Shown here piece by piece: positions 1 to 9,865 of a stretch of DNA of 22,003 nt. This stretch comes from Conidiobolus incongruus B7586 (taxonomy: Eukaryota; Entomophthoromycota; Entomophthoromycetes; Entomophthorales; Conidiobolaceae). The position numbers and the translations under genes were made by a program. The DNA lies in contig JNEM01006245.1 of the NCBI GenBank assembly GCA_000697335.1, positions 1-22,003 on the forward strand, read 5' to 3'. Every line of letters starts with the position of its first letter. Position 1 is the first letter of the stretch. The notes below the pieces were generated by a model. It was not told where the DNA came from, ran no database searches, and was given only the letters and a program-made list of their open reading frames with translations.

Positions 1-78
1 TTTTTTTAATTATATTAAAATACTAATTAAAAGAACTTTTATTTAAAAAAATAATATAAAGCTTATTATTAATTGATT

Positions 79-170
79 TCCCTTTAAAAACTAAATAAGA
101 GTAGTAATAACATTATAATTTATTATAATAATTAATATTCACTTATTAATAAAATATTTATTTAAAGGGA
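79..170. repeat. Imperfect palindrome, possible MITE-like hairpin
   Basis: The 10-mer TCCCTTTAAA at 79-88 recurs as its exact reverse complement at 161-170. Inside these arms the two halves still align imperfectly, for example the AATAAG-type blocks and the ATTATAAT blocks near the centre at about 113-130. The whole could fold as one long mismatched hairpin of about 90-100 nt. It could be an old non-autonomous element or simply a chance product of AT-rich DNA. The arms contain three G:C pairs in a row, which is unusual in this region. I see no target-site duplication. Confidence 0.35.
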
Positions 171-954
171 TTTTTAAAAAAAGTAAATTAAACTTAATTT
201 AACATTTTGATTTATCTTTTAATAAAAGATTATAAATAAAGATTTAAGATCTATCAATTATAGTTATTCATTATAAAAGCTTAAGTTTCTAGTAATATTT
301 TAGTAAGTTTTATCTAATAATAACTATTTTAACTTTTTTTAAGCTTTAATTAAATTATAAGGTATTTATTTTATATTTTTATTTATTAATTTAAGTTTAA
401 ACTTTATTATATATAAAATACTTATAAAACTAATATTAAAATATTTAGATAATTTTCTACCTAAAATAAAAAAATGCTTTTCAATATATTTTTTTATTTT
501 ATTAATAATTGAAAAAATAATAATTGAAGTTAATCTTTCAAATTTTAATAAGTTTTAGATAATTTCTCTCTTAACCTTAAAATAGTTTACTTAATAAAAA
601 ATAGTTAACTTAGATAATACTTTATTTTTAAAAATTATTTATAAATTTTAAATAATTTTAAATGATTTATGGTTAAGTTTTATTAATAATAAAATAAAAA
701 ACTTTTGATAATTATTTTTTGTTTAAATATATTTAAATTAAACAACTAATTTTAAAAAGTTAATTTTTTTAATCAAAAAAGCTATTATATATATATATTT
801 TAAAATTACTCACTTTTTTATTTATTTATTATATAATTTTTATTCAAAATAATAATATTTTTGAAAAAAAAATTAAATAATTCCTGATTTTTTTAATTTT
901 GTGATAATATTATATAATAAATATTATTAATTATTTAATTATATTTTTATTTGA

Positions 955-988
955 TTTTAAAATTTTACCATTACTTAATTTTTATACT
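955..988 (+). mobile_element. Lone mariner-like terminus
   Basis: The 16-base run CCATTACTTAATTTTT at 968-983 is identical to the right terminal inverted repeat of the mariner remnant at 17522-17537. The preceding bases (TTTTAAAATT) and following bases (ACT) also match. It therefore looks like the right end of a second copy whose body would lie to its left. I could not find a matching left end or any transposase sequence in 1-950, so this is a fragment or a solo end. Confidence 0.45.
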
Positions 989-1359
989 GATAAATTAGAT
1001 TAATAGGTGTATGTATGAATAATCATAAAAATTTAAACAAATGGTTTAAATTCAAGTATTTTATATTTTTTTATTAATTCATTCTAACCTAATGATTGTT
1101 TTGAAAGAATATAATTTACTAAAAATTAGATAATCAAGGTACTTGATAATTAAATACACTATGCTGAATTAATTAAAAATTAAATTTTAACCACAATTTT
1201 AATAATAGAGTTTTGTAAAATTATAAAGATTCTATATATTTTATAATTAAATCAATTATAATATAGTTATCATTGAATAATTTATTCAAACTACCCATCA
1301 GAATATTAATTGAGAACTGTCCAAATAAATAAAATTGATGCAGAAATGCTAAAGAAATA

Positions 1360-1560
1360 TTAAGAAGGATTAAGTAAACTTCCTGTGATTTGCGAACAAA
1401 GTTGCTTCAATTCATCCATAAAAGGAAAACCAGGTATAATAGGTAAAGAACAATTACCAGTAGTATCAGCACTAAGAGCGCTATCAGTAGATGTATTATC
1501 AGCAGGAGAACTAACAACTGCTGTCACCAAAGCGACAGTTATAGACAATTTCTTATTGAT
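1360..1560 (-). pseudogene. Small secreted-protein frame without an ATG
   Basis: A minus-strand frame of 66 codons runs from an ATC codon at 1558-1560 to a TAA at 1360-1362. Its beginning reads I-N-K-K-L-S-I-T-V-A-L-V-T-A-V-V-S-S, a textbook signal peptide (Lys-Lys, hydrophobic core, small residues) if the ATC were ATG. A Ser/Thr/Asp-rich linker follows, then a C-terminal half with two cysteines (NCSLP and QLCSQ) around a Pro/Phe-rich segment (PGFPFMDE). A TGA directly precedes the ATC, so no in-frame upstream start exists. The island is clearly richer in G+C than its surroundings, which supports past or present coding. It may be a gene that lost its start codon, a gene with a non-AUG start, or a terminal exon whose first exon I could not find. 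I recognise no family. Confidence 0.45.
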
Positions 1561-1679
1561 TCAGCAATTAATAATTGAAGAATTAGTAATAGTGGATTGG
1601 GATATTGAATCGGATTTATATTAAAACAAAATGATGATCTGTTACAATTTTGCACACTGAATTCAATAATGATTAATTT

Positions 1680-2310
1680 TAAAAATCGAGTGTTATCAAA
1701 ATATGAATTGATCTCCCTGGAAGAATGGTGATATTAGGTTTTTTCCAGTTCAATCTGAAAATATAGTAGGGAACTTTGAGAGTCAACTTTTGCAAACTTA
1801 ATTTATTGAAATATGTTGTAATTTCACCTTGGATATTATCCAAAATATCAAAACTATTTCCTATATTGCTCAACTGACAATTCAATATTAATTAATTATT
1901 ACTTGTATTATTCCACTACAAATTTTGCATCGATTCACCTTTAAAATTACCAAAACTATCAAATAGCTTTCGAATTGAAATCAAAAACAGCGCTTAACTT
2001 ATTCTCCAAAATCTATTGAAAATTATAATTCGAAGTCCTTAAAATATTAATAATATATTTGAACCTTTTATCAATCTTTATATCAGTTACTAATATATTC
2101 AATATCTATAACTGCATTTTTTAATGTTATTCTCAATATTAACTCAAATCATCAAATAATTTGAATTTTATTTCATACACATTACATGAATTTATTCTTT
2201 ACCAAATATTCCTTTATAATTAAATTATATCTTGTATTCTGTATGATATTTTGATCCAAATTGGATATTAACTTTAATTTCTCTTAAATTTATAAATTCC
2301 TAACTTCATA
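1680..2310 (-). pseudogene. Decayed protein-coding remnant, possibly leucine-rich repeat
   Basis: The clearest part is a minus-strand frame at about 1679-1891 ending in TAA. It has no ATG; a TAA lies just upstream. It reads with spaced leucines and aromatic residues (for example DILDNIQGEI, LQKLTLKVPYY, RLNWKKPNI), a texture like leucine-rich repeat or F-box/LRR proteins. Upstream on the same strand the reading is scattered over several frames (for example IVTDI/ILRTS-like pieces at about 2020-2110) with many stops. G+C is raised relative to the flanking desert. I read it as a dead host gene. The family is a guess from texture, not from a diagnostic motif. Confidence 0.3.
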
Positions 2311-4739
2311 TACATTTTATACTATATAATAACTTGAATAGTTTTAATTAATATTCAATATTTTATTTAAAAGTTTACCTATATTAAATTATCTCTTCAA
2401 AATTAATAAAATAAAAATTTTCTAGTTCTCAACTTTTAATTATATTAGTAGTTTTATAGAAAAGATTATATACAAATTTAATAGGAAAATATATAATTTA
2501 AAACTATATATATATAATATTAATTAAATTAAAAAAATTAACTTTGGAAAATTTGCTATTTAATTATATTTAAACTAGATAATAATTATCAAATATTTTT
2601 ATTTTGGTATAAATATAGCCATAGATATTTTAAAATTAATCAAAACTTATATATATTTTATTAAGATGATGAGAAGTATAAATTCCCTATATACTAATAA
2701 GTAAATTATTTTAAAGCTGAAAAATCATTTCAAATTAATTAAAATTTAAATAATTCATTTTAATAGTTAATTATTAAATTTTTGATAATGAAAATAATAC
2801 TTTGAAAGATATTTTTTATTTTAACTAACTAGCTATCAAAGTGTTTTAATATTATTTATTTAGGTATATTATATATATCAAAGCTAAAACTTTAATTAAA
2901 ACTTTTTTGAAGAAAAATTAGTTATAATTAAATAAAATAAACTAAGGTATTATTAAAAATCAAAATTTCATAGAAATTATTATAATGAATTAAAGATAAA
3001 TTGATCTATACATTATTATATTGTGTTATATATTAAGTTAAAATAATCTGATTTATAAATTTTAAAAGATAAATATTTTATAAGTGAATATTAACAGTTA
3101 TCAAAATTATAATAATATAAAATATTTTTATTTAGTTTTTATAAGAATTCAATTAATAATAAAATTAATATTTTTTTGAATAAAATTATTGTTAGCTTTT
3201 ATTCTTAATATAATAAAAAACTTTTATTATTTTATAAAATAATTATAGGATATATAAGGTTAAAAGCATCAAAAATTTTCTAATTAAAAATAACTCAAAA
3301 AAATTACCATATTATTAAATTTATTATAATATACCCTTTATAATTATAATTACTTTAAATAATCAAAATTCAATTTAAAAAAAGAAAAATCTTATAAATA
3401 AATAGATTTAGTTTATTAAATATTAAATTTTAATCCTTAATAGAAAAATATATCATTTATATATTAAATCTTAATTTAAAATATAGCTAAAGATTATTAA
3501 TAATAGAATAATAATACTATCATATATACTTATTTTTGTAAATTATATATTTAAATATCTTTTTCAATATCAAAAAAATATTATCATTTAGAATTTAGAA
3601 TAATATATAATTTTTTAATAAACCTTGTCTTTTCTATAAGTGTTAATATAAAAATTGTTTAAGGTAATTATTTTAAATATATATCTCACTGAGTTAGCAA
3701 TTATATATAAATATATTAATTGACCATCTCACTTAAAATGAAAATAGTATATAATATATACTTAATCAAAGAAAATTATATACTAAAATAAATTTGTCAT
3801 CTGTTAACGTTTGCATAATAGTATTTATATCATGATATATATAATTATATATAGTCTAAATTAAGAATATATTAATATTTTGAAGTTTTTCAGTCTATTA
3901 TATATCAATAAAATATATCTTTTTTTCAATAATACTACTACAAAATTAATTAAACTTATTTATACGGCATATATCCTTAAAAAGTTAATATATTTGTAAC
4001 TTGAAAATATAATTATTTAAGTTAGAAATATTATATTTTTCATATTTAATGATAATAATTAATATATATATATATATTGATATTTATGATCAATTTAATT
4101 ATACAAAGTTATTTAAAGTTCTTGAGACTTATTAATTATGATAAACTTAAACTATAATTATCAATCGATTAAATAAAAAATTTATGCTATATATTATATG
4201 TTATAATATTTGATTTAATGATAATCATAGAGATTTTATCATAATCAAATTTCAGTTTAAGTAACTTTATTGGACCTAATATATGCTTAAAAGATATTAT
4301 CTCAAAATTATTTATTAGTGTATTACACATATTATTGGTAAATGATTTCACAAAAATAATAAGTTATAAAAAATATAAAAGAATTAAATATAAAAATAAA
4401 ATCAAATTATCACTAGACTATAAATAATTTTAATATTATGATATTAAATTTTTAACTATATTAAGAAAATTTATATAAAGTAATATATTTTAATATAGAT
4501 TTAAATAATATAAATGATAGTTTAGGAGTATAATAATAATAATAATAATAATAATAATTAAATTAATATATTTCCAACTTTGAAACAATTAATCAATATA
4601 TTATTCTAAAATTTAAATTCTCTAATATAAATCAATTTATTGATATAAATAAGGATTATATATTTTAGGTATAATGAGAATTCATGATTAATTTTAAAAT
4701 ATAAACTATTTATTATAAAACTAAATTATTCATCTTCAG
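2311..4739. other. AT desert without genes
   Basis: About 2.4 kb of very low G+C with no frame longer than background on either strand. It holds alternating AT runs (for example around 2506-2519 and 4060-4078) and a (TAA)n microsatellite, listed separately. No transposase motif, tRNA or other RNA gene was seen. Confidence 0.55.
4531..4557. repeat. (TAA)9 microsatellite
   Basis: Nine uninterrupted TAA units lie in an AT-rich intergenic region. A shorter run of the same trinucleotide lies near 18067-18085. Such runs arise by replication slippage and are expected in DNA of this composition. Confidence 0.9.
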
Positions 4740-5210
4740 TAAATAATATATAAATTTAAGATCTATAGTTCAAACATATTTTGTCATTTGGACAGTATAT
4801 TAACACCGCATATTTTTATAGGCTGTATGAAATAATAAGTTGAGTGATATCATATTATCTCAATATCTCCATAGCTTTGGATTGTCCGATACTAACTTTG
4901 ACTAGGTCAAATAATATTAATATATTTATTTTAACAAAAATATAGATAAGGGCAGAAACATTTTAGTTATAATCATCCTCCAACCCATTTTTTATATATT
5001 ATAATTAATCAATATGATATTATTTTATTGCTTTAATGGTCCTTGTCATTAGAACTTCATCCCATTTGATTGATATTAATGTAATTGAGAATTCTCTTGG
5101 TTAGGCAGCGGCTAAAGCTGTCTATCATGTTATAGGAACAGCATGATTATAATTCATCATAAATATATTCTATGATGAATATATTGTGATTCAAACACGT
5201 CTTTATCCTA
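4740..5210. other. GC-richer island with broken gene-like frames and hairpins
   Basis: G+C rises here compared with both flanks. On the minus strand one frame gives several gene-like pieces interrupted by stops (for example LFDLVKVSIGQSKAMEILR near 4855-4911, and ISIKWDEVLMTRTIKAIK at about 5025-5078). The plus strand has HLIDINVIENSLG at about 5067-5105 and further pieces. No frame stays open for long and I cannot choose a strand. A perfect 10-bp hairpin lies at 5152-5180. It is probably an old, heavily mutated gene. A structured RNA cannot be excluded. Confidence 0.25.
5152..5180. repeat. Perfect 10-bp hairpin
   Basis: ATTCATCATA at 5152-5161 pairs exactly with TATGATGAAT at 5171-5180 across a 9-nt loop. 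It sits at the edge of the decayed GC-richer island. A role is not evident. Confidence 0.6.
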
Positions 5211-5995
5211 TTTGTTTTATAAAAATATAACTAATGATTACTTGAACCAACCCCCCTTAATACCAATGTTAAATAATAATAATATATAACTCTAATTTTC
5301 AAATTACTTCAAAACTTAAATATATATTGTTTGAATCAAACTGCTACATATTTCTCTCCCAATCACTCTTTTCAGTTATTTTATTCAATTTATTCATTTT
5401 TTTTTCAAATCTAAATTATTTGATCAATTTTAATCTAATATTTAGATTATTGTTAATTTTATCAATATTAAATTTGATAGTAAATGATCAACTAAAGATA
5501 TATTATATAATAAAATTATAAGAGAATCAATATGAAATACCCGTGTTTATTAAGATAAATAGCAAAGCGGAGCAAGGTAAAGGCTATTATATAGGTTTAT
5601 AGATTGGTGATATATTTATTTTAATAATTCGAATTAACAGAGATCAGTGAGGTCGTAATATGGATAGAAATCAAATAATAGGTAAAATTAAGCAGGGTCC
5701 AAATGATTAAATTTATAATTGAAAATTTTAAAATCTTATTTACAAAAAAAATTTCAAATTCTATTTTGCAAATATGGGATAAAATTATAAGATAGTTAAT
5801 GAATTCTATAAATATTGTCAACTTTATAACAGTTGAATAGTTTTAATAAAATATATCAAAAAGGGGGATAAGAATATTGAGATAATCCCATATCAAAATA
5901 ATATCGAAAGATTACCTTATAAATACCCCTTAAAACAGTCCTCCACATCGAATTGTTAAACAATATTAAATTTATTTTAAAAAATATATCTGGTG
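5211..5995. other. Intergenic region upstream of the p24 gene
   Basis: No convincing gene. Two 60-odd-codon frames (about 5327-5521 plus and 5621-5821 minus) are hydrophobic and lack ATG starts, as expected from AT-rich noncoding DNA. The last 100-150 bases contain short C- and G-runs such as AAACAGTCCTCCACATCG near 5933-5950 and probably hold the promoter and 5' leader of the p24 gene, but I can define no element. Confidence 0.5.
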
Positions 5996-6670
5996 ATGAT
6001 AAAATTGTCTATTATATTTATACTATTCAATATTTTCTCAATTATTGGTACAAATTTACCAGTTGAAATTACACCTCACGATTCTATATGTTTCTACGCG
6101 TCTACTACTACTATACCTGCAAAATGCTCTTTCTTCTTCGCTGTAAGTTTAGCATACCTTTATTTACAATATAATTCTTAATAATTTATTTCAATGTAAT
6201 AATAGGTACACAAGGGAGAAACCTTCGAAATCAATTACAAAGTGCTACTACCTGACGGAAGTACCTACTTTGAAGAAGCCAACAAAAGGCAAGGTGACTT
6301 CGTATTCACGTTCCAAAAGTCAGGAGACTACGCATTCTGTTTTCAAAACCCGGTCTCTGACTACAAGGTAGTGGATATCGATATTAAATTCCAGTACGTG
6401 AGAGATAAAAAATCGCATTTAAAATTTCATAGCGATCATATACAAAATATTATGGATACTTTGGATAAGATTTCGGATCATACCGAATCCATTTTGAAAA
6501 CTTATCAGTTTTTTAAAGCGACTGAGAGTCGAGAGGATTCGAGTTTAAATAGGTTGATTAAAAATGTGAGGTGGTTTGCTTTAACAATGATATTTTTGAG
6601 TATAGGTTTGGGTTTATTTCAATTGTTCAGTTTGAAATTTTTATTTAGGTCCAAATCTAAAAATTATTGA
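5996..6670 (+). CDS. p24 (emp24/GP25L) family cargo receptor, two exons
   Basis: A 203-residue type I membrane protein of the p24 family, which cycles between ER and Golgi in COPII and COPI vesicles and sorts cargo, notably GPI-anchored proteins. Exon 1 is 5996-6142, the 63-nt intron is 6143-6205 (GTAAGT...TAG, CTTAAT branch-like site near 6177) and exon 2 is 6206-6670. The signal peptide covers residues 1-19. The GOLD domain covers about 20-110, with the family's paired cysteines at C32 (SICFYA) and C94 (YAFCFQN). A coiled-coil-prone stretch runs from about 118 to 168. The transmembrane helix is about 172-193, and the short cytosolic tail ends K-S-K-N-Y. Lysines at -3 and -5 fit the KxKxx COPI retrieval signal. 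Length and domain order are normal for the family. ATG 5996 is preceded in frame by GTG; the ATG gives a good signal peptide. I cannot assign the p24 subfamily. Confidence 0.92.
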
Positions 6671-7063
6671 ATAAAATTAACATTTCTCTTATCAAATACT
6701 CTGCTGTAAATGTTTTTCAATAAAGTATAAATTTATGAATATAATCATATCCATTTGAGAGAAATAGAATTATATTAAGCTTTTAATAATAAAATATATT
6801 GGTCAATCAGCAAACTAAAATGAATAAACTTAATTTATTCTAATACTATTGAAATATCTATGACTAAAGACGGGAGAAAATATCGCAATTTGATAACTAC
6901 ATAGGATAAATATCATGATTATACTATATTAACCTATTTAGTTTGGCAAATGAAACCAATTAGATGAATAATGAAGATAGTAGATTACAGGGATGGTATA
7001 TTGTTTGCAAAGCTGTATGATTTTAAAACTTGATAGAGATGTAAATTGAATCTTGGAAATATT
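6671..7063. other. Convergent intergenic spacer (3' UTRs)
   Basis: About 390 bases between two genes pointing at each other. An AATAAA at 6719-6724, about 50 bases past the p24 stop, is a possible polyadenylation signal, though such hexamers are common by chance here. The right half, nearest the sterol-transfer gene, is less AT-rich and probably forms that gene's 3' UTR. I see no further gene. Confidence 0.5.
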
Positions 7064-9865
7064 TTAGTAGTGCTGGCCTTCGAACCTTTCCAGAAGATTT
7101 TCAATATTTGACATTTGCATTTTGAGAGCTGATAGCTCCTTCTTCAGCTTTTGGACTTCATCCCAATAGTTGGGTGTTATATGCTGTTTCAGAGGAATGA
7201 GTAATCGAGGGAGACGGTTATGGGCGAGATGGTTAGAAATGGCGTGATTTGGGGTGGTGGAAATGGATGTGGGGGATGATCTCCAGAAGATTAGAATATT
7301 AATTAAAATTATTGAGATGAATCCCACTAAGATGTGGACAAGATAGGGTTTCAATGAAACGAGTTGTTCATTAATTATGGTGAAGATGGAATTGTCGTTG
7401 ATGTTAGAGGGTGCTGCAATGGATTCAGACTTGGCATTGTCTGTAGCGGAGTTGTTAGCACCATTATCGTCACCAACAGGCGAAGCCTTCAATTCAGGAT
7501 GATCAGCTAAATAGGAGTCTAATGCTTCTTTAGATAGGGTAGCACTTCTGGTAATGCCTTCTTTGGTAGCTGTTTCGATAACACCTAGTAAATTAAATAG
7601 ATATTTAGTCTCATTCAATGCTAATATATATTAAAATATATAAATTACCTTTAAGCCAAGATGACTTACTCCACTCCATATATCCAGATTGAATCATTCT
7701 AGTCTGGTTAGTTCTATGAACCATAAGACAAAAATTTGTGATAATTGTGAAACATGATCCAGAAGGTACGTCTGGATTTTGAGTACGTTGGACTACATTA
7801 ACATAACTAAATATAATGTTAATATAAATTATGATAATACAGATTCAATTAATTACCTTTCAAAATCCTTATTAACGACTTCATCAGAAATAAGACATTT
7901 TGTAGATTTGGGGCCTAAAACATTATGTTAATACCTAAAATAATATGAAAAAGAAGGAATAATTACCCATGCTTGCGTAAAGTGGTTTGGTATAACTGTA
8001 AGATCTGGTTGGATTACCATTATCAACCTTCCATGGATTGATTTCAATATCTATAATGATGTTTGATAAGCTTAATGATACAGTGATATAATTTATATTA
8101 CCATATCCTTCAGATTTAACGATCGAATCTTTGAGGAAAGTAGTATCTTCACCAAATAATAATTCGAACACATCTTTAATATTCATTTCGATTACTGTAT
8201 CGATATAGACTGTGCCCGTGTGACCCTTGCCACCAGGCTTGAGACAACCACATACAGTGTTAATGCCTGAGCTAGATCCATCGGCATTGGGATCGCTAGA
8301 GTTTTTATCTGATGGTTGGGATTTGGAACTGATGCTAGATTCGGATTTGACGGGTTCAATGGCACGAGTAGGACATTGGCGATTCCAATATTCATAGAGC
8401 TTAGCATAAGTTGCCTCTCGAGCCATGAATGAAGTGAAGAAATATTTATTGTCTAAAGTAGCAATTTGAATGGCATTAGGGATGACGAATGCAGTGGATC
8501 TTTTTTGGATGGAAATAATGTCTTTGAATGGGATGATTGTCTATGTGAATTGATTAGTATTTTGAATGGAAAGGTATTCAAATTGATAATTTTCAATTAT
8601 GATGTATACTTACATGAGTGACCCAACCAAACAAATTAGAATGAAAACATACTCTTTCAGCCGTCAAATAAAGTCTACCAGTAATTAGTATATCCCTCTG
8701 CAATGCACAATGATAATCTAAATAAGTAAATATATATTTATATAAGATAAGCAAATATAATACTTTGTTAATGTTTACCTTCTAATAGAATATCATCCAA
8801 TGGCAAAGTGGGGAAGTAAATATGAAATTCAATATTTTTCCTCTTTTGATTCGCATCCAAATCTGAATAGTTCACATTATTGTTCAGTGTTTCTATATCT
8901 TGAGCATTGCTATTAGTATCCCTTTCTTGCTTGACAGGTTCTTCGCCTTCATGCACTGTAGCGGGTTCATTATTCATACTACCAATTACTTCGTCAAGGT
9001 GAAGGGGATTCGCATCGACAGCAGAATCGGGATTAATGTAACTTGAGTTAGAATCTGGCGAGAGTGACTTCAAGTCTTTAGTTTGAATCCTTAAACTATT
9101 TCCCACAGCTGCCAGGTTTTGACCTCCTGTTGAATTTTGTGGATTTTTCAAGGATCCATTTACACTAGTATGAATTTCATTGCGGGAAGGCTCGTTGAGC
9201 CATTCCAAATCTTCCAACCTGAGCGCTTCGGACCCTGTAGAAAAATGAGATGAGGTGGTTGACGAAGGTTGAACTGGTAAAGGTTTGTGACGACGACTGG
9301 TAGAATTGGCACGCTGAGGAACTTGTAAATTGCTGGAGCTTCCGCTTTCCATATTGGGAGTCACTGCGAGCGTATGAGATTTGGAAGGAGAAGGAGTTCG
9401 GAATGGAGTGTTAGGAAAATCGAAAGATTTTTGGTCGGCTGCAGATGTATTTGACATGTAAGCTGAATAACTCTTTCTTTTAGTTATTTGAGGGGAATCT
9501 TCACTCGAAGGACCTGAAAAATTGATCGTTTCTACCGATGGTTTAGTGTTTGTTAAACTATTCCTGTTTCCAGAAGTTGAAGGTAATAAATTTTTCAATC
9601 GTAATGAAAGTTTCTTAGAAATATCAAGATTACCAGTATTACTATTATTATTATTTGGTTTGTTTAGTGCTTTGGAATCAGCTGAATCTTTGGTAGTATT
9701 ATCGGGAGAAGCCAAGTTATTGACAGAATTATGACTGGGTGAAGTTTTTTCCGTGTTATTAACATTTTCATTGGAATTATTTATACTATTGTTACTATGG
9801 AGCTTATTTTTATCCATTACATAAGACTTTGCTGTATTAGAAGTTGCCAAGTCTAAGCTTATCAT
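7064..9865 (-). CDS. GRAM-VASt (LAM/Aster-type) membrane-contact-site sterol-transfer protein, seven exons
   Basis: Predicted 816-residue ER-anchored protein of the yeast Lam/Ysp2 and animal Aster/GRAMD1 family, which moves sterol between plasma membrane and ER. Exons: 9865-8779, 8717-8614, 8540-8102, 8050-7967, 7914-7857, 7806-7649, 7584-7064; all six introns are 50-73 nt, GT...TAG, and keep frame. Residues 1-340 are Ser/Asn/Pro-rich and probably disordered, with TPSPSKS-type phosphosites. The GRAM domain is about 344-450 (EFHIYFPTLP, ITGRLYLT, FGWVTHTIIPF, FFTSFMARE). The VASt domain is about 506-660 (TVYIDTVIEM, NPWKV, RSYSYTKPL, GPKSTKC, NPDVPSG, SSWLKGVIE), with all expected blocks in order. 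A transmembrane helix is at 724-743. A short coiled coil at about 782-812 would be lumenal. A TAA lies directly before ATG 9865. I see no PH or BAR domain. The family is secure; the exact orthologue is not. Confidence 0.9.
8051..8101 (-). other. In-frame, stop-free 51-nt intron inside the VASt domain
   Basis: Intron 3 of the sterol-transfer gene (GTAATA...TAG) is a multiple of three and has no in-frame stop, so leaving it in would add 17 residues without breaking the protein. Removing it joins EGY to DIEINPWK, the order expected in VASt domains, so the spliced form is taken as normal. Confidence 0.7.

Larger units (their letters stand above)
1..1359. other. AT-rich gene-free stretch
   Basis: I see no coding gene here. 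Long runs of A and T dominate and G+C is roughly 10-15%. The only structures I can support are an imperfect palindrome near 79-170 and a lone mariner-like terminus near 960-988, both listed separately. Reading frames are short and encode only the Phe/Ile/Leu/Asn/Lys mix expected from random AT-rich DNA. Confidence 0.6.

Noticed and set aside
1385-1624. Plus-strand 79-codon frame opposite the small secreted-protein frame
   Set aside because: It has a GTG start only and no signal or domain; the minus strand has a coherent signal peptide.
5327-5521. Hydrophobic 64-codon plus-strand frame resembling membrane helices
   Set aside because: It lacks an ATG (begins at TTG) and its Phe/Ile/Leu/Asn content is what AT-rich noncoding DNA encodes by default.
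5621-5821. Hydrophobic 66-codon minus-strand frame
   Set aside because: Same reasoning: no credible start, composition equals background, no motif.
9522-9734. Plus-strand 70-codon frame within the sterol-transfer gene
   Set aside because: It is antisense to the Asn/Ser-rich exon 1 and is explained by codon bias there.
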